64,000 nt of DNA from contig JADKFD010000025.1 of the NCBI GenBank assembly GCA_016717705.1, positions 1-64,000 of the forward strand, written 5' to 3'. The notes below the pieces were generated by a model. The model saw nothing but the letters and a program-made list of their open reading frames with translations. It had not been told where the DNA came from and made no database searches. The stretch comes from Rhodanobacteraceae bacterium (lineage in GTDB: Bacteria > Pseudomonadota > Gammaproteobacteria > Xanthomonadales > SZUA-5). Position 1 is the stretch's first letter. Every line of letters begins with the position of its first letter. This document shows positions 47,702 to 56,500 of the stretch, one piece after another. Made by a program: the position numbers and the translations under genes.

Positions 47702-50230
47702 TCACGGCGCTGTTTCGAAGCCGTTGCGGAAGATGTCCTCGGTGTAGTCGTCATCGACGAGCGTCAGCGTGTGCACCAGCAGGGTTGGCGCATAGGTGAC
47801 CTGGCCGATCACCAGGTACAGGACCAGGGTCCGGTCACCGTCGACGATGGCGTTGTCGATCAGCGGCACGCGCAGGTTGTAGGTTTGCTGGATCACGTTG
47901 GTTGGCGGGTTGTTCACATCGATGGCCGGAAAGCCGAACGCCAGACCGGTCTGATAGTGGTCCCGCCCGAATCGGCCGCTGCCGTCGGCGCCGATCTTCA
48001 CCGTCACGTTCAACCGCGTACCAAACGCACGCAGCACCGAGATCGGGATGACCGCCTCGCCGGCGTTTTCGGCGACGCTGGACGCGCTGCTGTGGAAACC
48101 CACCGGCGGCAGGTCGGGCGTGCGGAAGTAGAAGTTCAACTGATCGATCGTGCTGCCGCCGACGTTGATCACCCACGGATTGGGGAACGCGCCGCCGGGG
48201 AGCGGATAGATCTCGCCCGTGCTCCAGTTGGAACCGGCTGGCGCCAGCGCGCTCACCGTGGTCATTCCCTGCGGCACATTGAGTTGCCACAGGCCGCTGG
48301 CATCGGATACCAGATCAAGCTGCGAACCATCGCTCTTGCGCACGCGCACCACCACGCCGCCGACAAACGCGCCGCCCGGTCCGGCACGCACGCGGCCGGT
48401 GATGCTGGTCAGTCCGCTGTTGCGACTGAAGTTCCTGCCCGCGGTGTCCTGCGCGGCGATCACCTGCACCGGATTGTTCCAGCCGCCCACGCGCGAGTAC
48501 ACGCTCTGGTTCTTGCCGGCAGTCAAGGTGTAGGAACCGGCGGCAAGGTTGCTCAGGCGGAAACTGCCGTCGTCCGCCGTATAGGTGCCGCGGTAAGCTG
48601 CGTTGCCGACGGCATTCAGCCCGTTGTGGACATGCACCCCGGCCAGCGGATTGCCCGCTGCGTCCGTCACGTTGCCGCTGATGCTGCCGACGCTGGGTGC
48701 GCCGACGGTCAGCGTCAGCGACTTCCAGGACTCGCCGCCCTTGCGGTCGCTGACGATGCACGACACCCGATAGCTGCCGGCCAGCGCCCAGCTCTTGCTG
48801 ACGACCGCGCTGTTGTCGCTGCTGAACGAGCCGTCGCCGAACTCCCAGGCATAGGCCAGCGGGTCGCCATCGGCATCGCTGGCGACGGCCGTCAGCGTCA
48901 CCGGACCGCCCACGGCGACCGCCAGGGCGGAAGCGTTGATGCTGGAAGTCGGCGCCGCATTGTTCGCCGTGCTGCCGATGCGCACATCCAGATCGAGCGA
49001 CTCGGGTTGGGTGCCGCCCTTGCCGACGGCGGTCACATAGACGTCCGAGTAGGCATCGTGGAAGGTGCGGCCGATGGTCAGAGCGGCATCGTCGATGCCC
49101 TGCGGCGTGGCGGGCCGCGGGTCGAGGCGGATCGTGTTGGCCGGATTCGCGCCACCGTAGGTATGGATCCAGGGGTTCCAGATGTGCATCTCGGCCCCGT
49201 TCATCGACCAGGGATTGCTCACCCACGATTGCCGGAAGCTGTACCAGACCTCTTCTTGCGGCGAGTGCGCCACGCGCAATCCCACCTTTTGCCCGGCGAC
49301 CAGGCCAGGCTGGTCGTGGGCGTAGATGCGGTAGATGCCGCTGCTTGTGGCGGTATGGAACTGACTGTCGCTCAACCAGCCGAGCAGTTTCTTCTGCAGC
49401 GGGTGGAAGTGGTAGTCAGGCGTGCCGCCACTGCTGCCGGAATTGCCCATCAGGTCGTGGTTGTCGCCGTACTCCACCAGGGTGGCTGCATCCGGCTTGA
49501 GCGGACCGAAAGTCGCGTTGCCCTGCACCGCCCAGGACACGTGCGACAGGCCGAGGTTGTGTCCCACTTCATGCGCCAGGGCCTGGATCTTGTCCGCTCC
49601 GCCGGTGAAGTAGACGCCCTTGCCGCCGAGAATGGCGCTCGCCGACGAGGCAACGCCAGCCACGTTTTCGACCATGGCATCCAGCGCATAGAACTTCGAA
49701 TCGTAGAGCGGGTTGTATCCCGCCCCGACGCCGGCCGCCGCTGCCCGGGCATCCTGCAACAGCTCATCCGACCATATCTTGCCAGCATAGAATGTGCTCG
49801 GATTGGGCAGGGTGACGGTCGGGGTCACCACCAGTTGCGGCTCAAGACTGAGCAATCCGGACGAATAGGCCGGCAACTGCTGCCGGGTTTGTTGCCAGGC
49901 CATGTCCAACTGCGCCGCGCTGATCGGATCGGCCATCGGCTGGTCCGGATAGCGCACCCGGATGACCAGCATCTTCTTGTGCCCGGTGGTCCATTCAGTC
50001 GGCAAGAAGGCCTGTTCGACGAGCGTCTGCACGGACTTTTCGCCAGCGCTGCCAGACGCCGGCAGCGACCAGCGCTCGCTGCCGGCCGCCGCAGTCAGCT
50101 CACTCGCGTGCAGCGCAGCACAACACAGCGGGATCAGTCCCAGCGACAGCGCCCAGGCACCCGCAGCCTGGGCGCGCCGCACGAGATGCTGCGATCGACG
50201 CGAAACCAGGATGACACCTCCGGCTTGCAT
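47702..50230 (-). CDS. secreted metzincin-type metalloprotease with PKD, regulatory-like and Calx-beta domains and FRNGFE tail
   Basis: The 842-residue product starts at ATG 50230, preceded by GAGGAG seven bases upstream. A basic N-region and a hydrophobic stretch (AAGAWALSLGLIPLCCAA) form the export signal. The catalytic domain has ALAHEVGHNLGLSH (HExxHxxGxxH, first His at 220) and a Met-turn NHDLMGN, so it is a zinc metzincin similar to M6/M12-type secreted proteases. A PKD domain follows (GDPLAYAWEFGDGSFSS), then carboxypeptidase-regulatory-like beta-sandwiches (GNVTDAAGNPLAGVHVHNG) and a Calx-beta end. The last residues are DIFRNGFETAP, resembling the LFRSGFED tail of the large protein at 33.0 kb. 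It probably acts outside the cell. Confidence 0.88.
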   Translation of the reverse strand: MQAGGVILVSRRSQHLVRRAQAAGAWALSLGLIPLCCAALHASELTAAAGSERWSLPASGSAGEKSVQTLVEQAFLPTEWTTGHKKMLVIRVRYPDQPMADPISAAQLDMAWQQTRQQLPAYSSGLLSLEPQLVVTPTVTLPNPSTFYAGKIWSDELLQDARAAAAGVGAGYNPLYDSKFYALDAMVENVAGVASSASAILGGKGVYFTGGADKIQALAHEVGHNLGLSHVSWAVQGNATFGPLKPDAATLVEYGDNHDLMGNSGSSGGTPDYHFHPLQKKLLGWLSDSQFHTATSSGIYRIYAHDQPGLVAGQKVGLRVAHSPQEEVWYSFRQSWVSNPWSMNGAEMHIWNPWIHTYGGANPANTIRLDPRPATPQGIDDAALTIGRTFHDAYSDVYVTAVGKGGTQPESLDLDVRIGSTANNAAPTSSINASALAVAVGGPVTLTAVASDADGDPLAYAWEFGDGSFSSDNSAVVSKSWALAGSYRVSCIVSDRKGGESWKSLTLTVGAPSVGSISGNVTDAAGNPLAGVHVHNGLNAVGNAAYRGTYTADDGSFRLSNLAAGSYTLTAGKNQSVYSRVGGWNNPVQVIAAQDTAGRNFSRNSGLTSITGRVRAGPGGAFVGGVVVRVRKSDGSQLDLVSDASGLWQLNVPQGMTTVSALAPAGSNWSTGEIYPLPGGAFPNPWVINVGGSTIDQLNFYFRTPDLPPVGFHSSASSVAENAGEAVIPISVLRAFGTRLNVTVKIGADGSGRFGRDHYQTGLAFGFPAIDVNNPPTNVIQQTYNLRVPLIDNAIVDGDRTLVLYLVIGQVTYAPTLLVHTLTLVDDDYTEDIFRNGFETAP

Positions 50231-50421
50231 GCTGCACTCCTCGATTGCACGTCGGAGTCGATGCCGGCGGTGCGTGATCGAGTATCGCGCCGGCTCTCCG
50301 AGGCGACCGGGATTTGCCGACCAAGCCAGCAATGCAGCAGACGGGCGCAGCGCCTTGGCGTCAGGCTGGCGCGGCTCAGCGTAGGATTCACGACCTTCAA
50401 GGCGCAGGACGACGCGGGCCG

Positions 50422-52008
50422 ATGACCACCATGCCTGCCATCGATCGCCGCGGCCTGCTGGCGGCGATCTTCGCCTTCGCCCTGTGGGGACTCTTCCCGC
50501 TCTACTGGCATCAGCTGAAGGCGGTGCCGTCGCTGCAGATCATCGCCCACCGGGTCATCTGGTGCTGCGTGTTCGTCGTCGGTTACCTGTTGCTGAGCGA
50601 CGGCCGCGACTGGCTGCGGCGGGCGCTGGCGGCACCCAAAGTCGGACGCCTGTTGCTGCTGTCGAGTGTGCTGATCAGCGCCAACTGGGGGATCTACATC
50701 TGGGCGGTCACCCACGACCGCGTGGTCGATGCCAGCCTGGGCTATTTCATCAATCCCCTGGTCAACGTGCTGCTGGGGGTGGCGGTGCTGCACGAAAGGC
50801 TCAACCGCATCCAGTGGCTGGCGGTGGCCAGCGCCGCACTCGGCGTGCTCTGGCTCGGCCTGGTGCACGGCCGGCCGCCATGGATCGCGCTGGCGCTGGC
50901 CGGCAGCTTTGGCGTGTACGGTCTGATCCGCAAGCTGGTGGCGGTCGATTCCGTGCCGGGACTGGCCATCGAGAGCCTGATCCTGTTTCCGCTTGCGCTG
51001 ATCTGGTTGATCGGGGCGCAGTGGCAAGGCGTGGGCGCGTTCGCCAGCGGCGATTTCCGCGTCGACGCCCTGCTGGTCTTTGGCGGCGCGCTCACGGCAC
51101 TGCCGCTGATCGGCTTTGCCTACGGGGCGCGGCGCATTCCGTACACGCTGACCGGGCTGCTGCAATATCTGTCGCCGACGCTGCAGTTGCTGTGCGGCGT
51201 ACTGATCCTGGGCGAGTCTTTCGACCCGCAGCAGGCGATCGGATTCGGCCTGATCTGGGCTGCGCTGGCGCTCTACGGTCGATGGCTGGCGCCGCGCCCG
51301 CGTTGGCGGTGCGGCACTCGTCATAGCCTGACGCGCCCGTCGAGCCGTACCCACAGTGCGGTGCCCAGCCACCGCCAGGAACTGCCCTTTGCGCCGACCA
51401 GATGGCAATATCCGGGCATGCGGGTTCGAGCGAGGTGGTACATGAACTGGATGCGAGTGATTGCACATCGCTGCGCGCGCCGGGCACGCAGTCTGGCCAT
51501 GCTCGGCGCGCTGGCGCTCGCGCTGGTCGCGTGCGCCCCGACGGCCGACGCGCCGCAGGTGTCGGCTGGCGGCTGGCGCGAGTTCGAGGGCACCTGGAAC
51601 GCCGCCGGCAGCCGTCGCAGCATTCCCCTTGGAGAGGGTCGCCGGGGCTCAATCATCGAACTCCGGGGCACCCTGTTGCTGGTCGGACCGGGACGACCGG
51701 GCGTCGGTTTCCACGCGGAGACCATCGCGCTGGTGGACAGCGCGACCGGCACGGTTGGTCGCGGCGTGCTGACCGACGAACGCGGCGATCAGGTGTACAC
51801 CGAAGTCACCGGCGAGGGCACCGCCGCGCAGAACCGCGTCACCGCCACGATCCTCGGCGGCTCCGGTCGCTACGCCGGTGTGACCGGCGGCTATGAATTC
51901 TCTTGGCAATTCATGATCGACGGCGACGACGGCGCGATCCAGGGTCGCGCAATGGGACTGAAGGGGCGCGTGCGACTCGCCGACGCGGCCACGGAGGCAG
52001 CACCATGA
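50422..52008 (+). CDS. rarD: RarD/EamA permease whose frame reads through into a lipoprotein
   Basis: Residues 1 to about 295 are a complete RarD-type EamA transporter with ten helices: FALWGLFPLYWHQLKAVPS, SSVLISANWGIYIWAV, ASLGYFINPLVNVLLG and ARRIPYTLTGLLQYLSPT. RarD proteins are putative drug or metabolite exporters; chloramphenicol resistance is the historical link. No stop codon follows in this frame until 52008. The intervening stretch (about 51300-51440) is Arg/Pro-rich and not protein-like. Both other frames have stops at about 51325-51335, so one indel near 51290 would give the usual 300-residue protein. The downstream part is better read as a separate lipoprotein gene. A true fusion is unlikely but cannot be excluded. 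Confidence 0.8.
   Translation: MTTMPAIDRRGLLAAIFAFALWGLFPLYWHQLKAVPSLQIIAHRVIWCCVFVVGYLLLSDGRDWLRRALAAPKVGRLLLLSSVLISANWGIYIWAVTHDRVVDASLGYFINPLVNVLLGVAVLHERLNRIQWLAVASAALGVLWLGLVHGRPPWIALALAGSFGVYGLIRKLVAVDSVPGLAIESLILFPLALIWLIGAQWQGVGAFASGDFRVDALLVFGGALTALPLIGFAYGARRIPYTLTGLLQYLSPTLQLLCGVLILGESFDPQQAIGFGLIWAALALYGRWLAPRPRWRCGTRHSLTRPSSRTHSAVPSHRQELPFAPTRWQYPGMRVRARWYMNWMRVIAHRCARRARSLAMLGALALALVACAPTADAPQVSAGGWREFEGTWNAAGSRRSIPLGEGRRGSIIELRGTLLLVGPGRPGVGFHAETIALVDSATGTVGRGVLTDERGDQVYTEVTGEGTAAQNRVTATILGGSGRYAGVTGGYEFSWQFMIDGDDGAIQGRAMGLKGRVRLADAATEAAP
51442..52008 (+). CDS. small lipoprotein, allene-oxide-cyclase/dirigent-like fold possible
   Basis: The ATG at 51442 has AGGTGG five bases upstream and starts a 188-residue product. 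It has a basic N-region, a hydrophobic core and a lipobox (ALALVAC, lipid Cys at about 30). The mature part has the repeated pattern GxGxYxGxTGGYEFxWQF and short beta-strand-like segments (ILGGSGRYAGVTGGYEF). This resembles the dirigent/allene-oxide-cyclase barrel seen in other bacterial lipoproteins; this is a weak resemblance. The stop overlaps the start of the transporter gene by four bases (ATGA), so the two are translationally coupled. Confidence 0.7.
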   Translation: MNWMRVIAHRCARRARSLAMLGALALALVACAPTADAPQVSAGGWREFEGTWNAAGSRRSIPLGEGRRGSIIELRGTLLLVGPGRPGVGFHAETIALVDSATGTVGRGVLTDERGDQVYTEVTGEGTAAQNRVTATILGGSGRYAGVTGGYEFSWQFMIDGDDGAIQGRAMGLKGRVRLADAATEAAP

Positions 52009-53411
52009 CGCCGACGCCACTGATGTTGCGACGCGCGATAGTGATCGCGATCGCCCTTGGAATCTGGTTCTCACCAGTACCGGCCGGCCTCACGGCGCCC
52101 GCATGGCATCTGTTTGCCGTATTCGCCGCTGCCATCGGATCGGTGCTGATTGGCGCTTTCAGCCTGCTGATGGCGGCGATGATTGCCGCGGGCACAATCG
52201 TCCTCACCGGAACGCTGACGCCGGTGCAGGCATTTTCGGGTTTCGCCAATTCCAGCGTGCTGCTGGTGGTGGTCGCCTTCATCGTCGCCCAGGCGGTGGT
52301 GAAATCGGGCCTCGGGCAGCGCATCAGCCTGTTCATGGTCAGCCGTTTCGGCGGCTCGTCGCTGGGGCTGGCCTACAGCATCGTGGTGACCGACGCGGCA
52401 ATGGGCCCTGCGTTTCCGAGCAACACCGCCCGCGGCGGCGTGCTGTTCCCGATCGTGCTGTCGGTGGCCCGCGGCGCGGGCTCGCATCCGGAGGACGAAG
52501 TCGGGCGGCGATTGGGCGGTTACCTGATGTTCTGCGCGATGGCCGGCCTCGCCGTCTCCTCGGCCCTGTGGATGACCGCCACGTCGGCCAATCCGGTCGG
52601 CATCCAGATCGTGCAGAAGTTCGGACTCGACATCGGATTCGGCTCTTGGATCCTGGCGTCCTGCGTGCCGGCACTGATCGCCATCGGGATGATCCCGCTG
52701 CTGGTCGCGAAGATTTTCCCGCCCGGCGTTACGGCGACGCCCGAGGCGCCGGCGGCGGCACGCCAGGAACTCGCCACGATGGGCTCGATGACGCGCGACG
52801 AGCTCATCACCGCAGCGACTTTTGTGGTGATGGTCACAGGCTGGGTGTTCGCCGATGCGCTGCAGCTGAATGTCACCAGCATCGCCTTCGTGGGCTTCGG
52901 CGTGCTGCTGGTGACCGGAGTCCTCAAGGTCGAGGACATCGACATCCGCGGCGAAACGCTGTCGACGTTCTTGTGGCTCGCGGTGCTGTTCGCGATGAGC
53001 GGACAGTTGAACGAACTGGGATTCATTAGCTATGTCGGCGAGCGCCTTGCGTCCTATCTCGGCGGCCTGTCGTGGCCGGTGACCTATGTGACGCTGATCG
53101 TCCTCTATGTCGCCATCCACTACCTGTTCGTGAGCCAGAGTTCGCAAGTCCTGGCACTACTCGGCGTGTTCCTCGACGTCGGTGTTCGCGGTGGCGTGCC
53201 GCTGCCACTGATGGCCTACGGATTGCTCTTCGCCAGCAGCTACTTCTCGGTGATCACGCCACAGGGCGGTAGCCAGAACATCATCTTCGTCGCCAGCGGC
53301 TATCTCACCCAGCGCGAACTGTACAAGCTGGGGCTGCTGGTGACACTGGCGTTCCTGGCAATATTCCTGGTGATCGGGACGCCGTGGGTGATGTTCGTCA
53401 CGTCCGGATGA
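52005..53411 (+). CDS. DASS-family (SLC13-like) anion transporter
   Basis: The 468-residue product has about 11-12 membrane helices and family features. The first SNT-like motif lies in MGPAFPSNTARGGVLFPIV and the second at TATSANPVGIQI. A further repeat half has FLWLAVLFAMSGQLNELGF and SVITPQGGSQNIIF. DASS proteins carry dicarboxylates, citrate or sulfate, driven by Na+ or by exchange; the substrate is not readable. The ATG at 52005 overlaps the lipoprotein stop. GGAGG lies about eight bases upstream. It is convergent with the giant gene, with a 117-bp gap that has no clear terminator. Confidence 0.88.
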   Translation: MTPTPLMLRRAIVIAIALGIWFSPVPAGLTAPAWHLFAVFAAAIGSVLIGAFSLLMAAMIAAGTIVLTGTLTPVQAFSGFANSSVLLVVVAFIVAQAVVKSGLGQRISLFMVSRFGGSSLGLAYSIVVTDAAMGPAFPSNTARGGVLFPIVLSVARGAGSHPEDEVGRRLGGYLMFCAMAGLAVSSALWMTATSANPVGIQIVQKFGLDIGFGSWILASCVPALIAIGMIPLLVAKIFPPGVTATPEAPAAARQELATMGSMTRDELITAATFVVMVTGWVFADALQLNVTSIAFVGFGVLLVTGVLKVEDIDIRGETLSTFLWLAVLFAMSGQLNELGFISYVGERLASYLGGLSWPVTYVTLIVLYVAIHYLFVSQSSQVLALLGVFLDVGVRGGVPLPLMAYGLLFASSYFSVITPQGGSQNIIFVASGYLTQRELYKLGLLVTLAFLAIFLVIGTPWVMFVTSG

Positions 53412-53528
53412 AACACCCGGATTGATACCGGTTGGATCGACGCCGGCTGGACAGCTGGGCGACACCCGGACAGGGCGCGGCACACTGAAGCACGGTCGCT
53501 CAGGCGCTTCGGGCCCACTTGAGCTGCG

Positions 53529-56500
53529 TTAAGGCAATGCCGGGATCGCCGCCCCGCGATAGATCAATCCGCGCACCAGATCGACGAAGTCCAGCTTGCC
53601 ATCGCCGTCCCAATCGCCGATGGGCACCAGTTGCGCCGCCTGCGACTCTCCGGTGACGATCAGTGCCGGCGGATCGGTCTGATTGCACACCGAATAGGCG
53701 CGATTCTCCCAGGCGACGCCGCGTCCGCGCACCCACGGCGCGGCACCGGCGCTGCGCGCGCGACCTTCGCCGCGGCTGCGCAACAAGAGTTCCAGCTGGC
53801 CATCGCCATTCAGATCCGCGCTGCTCAGCAGCCCGGACGGCGGCGGCAAGTCGATGCTGTCCGCGCAGTAGCTGAACTGCGGCCCGAACACGGCGCTGTT
53901 GACCAGCGGGAAGAGATTGTCTCCCGGCGTGCCGCTGCGGCCGCGATAGATCTGCACGCTGCCGCTGAAGTAATCGAAGGCGATATCGTCCTTGGCGCCA
54001 TTGGTGAAGCGTCCCACGGCAGTGATCGTGGGCGATGGCCCGGTGGTCCGAAAGCCCTGCGCGGTGGTCAGTGGATCGATGCTCGCCGGCAAGCTGGCGC
54101 CACCGAAGATCAATGCCGTGCGCGGATCGGCCACGCCGTCGTTGTTGATGAAGAGCGCCAGATCGCTCTTGCTGTCGCCACCGAAATCGCCCAGCGGCAT
54201 GTTGCTGGCCATGCTCAGGGACACGCCGTTGGCGGTTGTCAGGTCGACAAAACGCCCTGCGGAAAGGTTGTCGACCGCAAGCGTACTGGGCCTGTCGGGC
54301 GTGCCGAAAACGACCCGGGCGCGCCGCTCGGAGCCAAAGGTGCAGCCAAACGGGCACCAGGTGACCAGAAGATCGCTTTCCGGGCCGCCACCGAAATCGC
54401 CGATGCCGCGCGCTTCGCGCAAGATCGCGGTGCTCGCAGCGAAGCGCAGCTCGGTGGTTCCGGGCGAACGCGGTGGTCCACCTGGGACACCGAGCGACAC
54501 GGTGGCCGGAAACACCGAACGTCCCTGGAGTACCTTTCCGTAGAGCACCATCGCGCGATTGTTTCCCTGCACCAAGAGATCGCCGAAGCCGTCGCCATTG
54601 AAATTGCCCGCCGCGCTGGTGCGTTGGGCGTTGAGCACGACGAAGCCGGTGCGCCCGGTCAATTGCTGGGTGTTGACGCTCAGAGCAGCGGAGCCGAGCG
54701 CCACCATCGACACCCGCTCGGTGCAATCGCCATTGAGGCAGTAACCGTCCGCGACCAGGTCCCCCCGACCATCGTTGTTGAGATCGCCCACGGTTCGGGT
54801 CGGCCGCAAGGCCGGCTCATTGGTCCACGGCGTGCCGGGCGAGCGGCCGAGATCGAAGCGCGTCGGACCGATGCGCGCCGGCGGTTGCGCTTCGAAGGCG
54901 CTGCCGAGAATGCGCTCGCTGCTGTAGATCACATAGGCGTTGCGGCCGGCGTCCGCGGCGGTGATGCCCAGATCACCGAGGCCATCTCCATTGATGTCCG
55001 CCAGCGCCCTGACCTCGAAGCCGGTGCGCGAACCGGCCACGCCTTCGATGCGCTTGCCGAGCACCGGCGTGCTGGCGTTCAAATCGATCGATGGCGGCAG
55101 GTTGGCCGCGCCATAGAGCACGAACACGGTGCCGGCGCTGGCGCCATTCTGATCGCTGCCGCGGCTGCCGAAGGCCACGTCGCTGCGCCCGTCGCCATCG
55201 AAATCGGGCAGCACGTCGATCGAGCTGAAACCATCCTCCGCCCATTCGCCGAGGATCTCGCTGCTCAGCGCACCAGGCACGTTGATCACGGCGGGCGGCG
55301 AACTGCGTCCATAGACGATGTATGCGCGACTGCGACTGTCGGCGCGCGCGGCCTGGCCAAAGACGAGATCGGCGCGGCCGTCGCCGTTGATGTCGCCCCG
55401 GCCAGCGGCCGGCGGTCGTGGGATGTCCGCGCTTCATTCATGAACGGGGCGCAGACGCGGATGAGTCCGGCAATGCCCGAAATCGGGATCCGGCCGGTGT
55501 AGCCGCCGGCTTGTCCGGGCACGATGACCGCACAGCCGCCGTAGCCGATGATGGCGAGGTCATTGCGACCATCGCCGTTGAAGTCGCCGATGCCGCGCAC
55601 ATGCATGCGATTGAGGCTGAGCTGCGCATCACCGACCAGGCGTGCACCGCCCTGGGCCAGATTGCTGGCGATCGTCAGCGTCGCCGGGAAACTGCCTGCG
55701 CGACCGTAGACGATGTTCACGCTGGTTTGACCGGAGCCACTGGTTTCCGGCGCCGTCGCGGCGAAGTCACCGATGCCATCGCCGTCGAAGTCGCCGATGA
55801 AACTGACCGACTCGCCGAACTGGGCTTCCTCGGCGTTGTTGGCAGCAGCCAGGATCCGCGATCCCGGCATGCTGACAATCGCCGCCGACAACCCGGCTAC
55901 TGGCAGACCGCCGGGCACCAGCGTGACCCTGCCGGCGCCGGCAAGCGCGTAGGCCTCGCCGACCAACAGTTCCTGGCGGGCATCGCCGCTGACCTGACCC
56001 ATGGTCAGTGCGAGCGTGCGATCGAATCCGTTGATGCGGGTTGAACGCAATGAGGTATCCAGCGCCACTAGCGCCGGCAACGGAGTCGCCGCACCGGGGA
56101 TCACATACAGGCTGGTGGCGGTCGCCCCGCCCGCGGTCGATGGCCAGGTCCGGGCCGCCGAGACCACGATGTCGGGCTCCGGACCGTCGACAAAATCGCC
56201 GCTGCCGACAATGCGCACATCGCTGTTGGCCAGCGCGCCGGAGATCTGCACGCGCACGCCGTTGCGGCCATTGATATCGCTCAGGTGCAGCGTGTCGTAC
56301 AGGTTCTGGTCGAGCGCGCGCACATCGTCGTCGTCGATCACCGCCTCGGCGCTGACGCCGGCCACGCCGAGTCCGCGATTGGCCGGCACCACGTCGATGA
56401 TCAGCGTCTCCGGATTCTCGATCGCGCTGTCGTTGAGCAGGGTGATATCGATATTCGCGCTCGGCTGAGCCGGCGTCAGCGTCACCGTGCTGCTCAACGC

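Noticed and set aside
47771..50425. 880-codon plus-strand frame over the secreted protease
   Set aside because: Antisense shadow. The minus strand carries the signal peptide, HExxHxxGxxH motif and Shine-Dalgarno.
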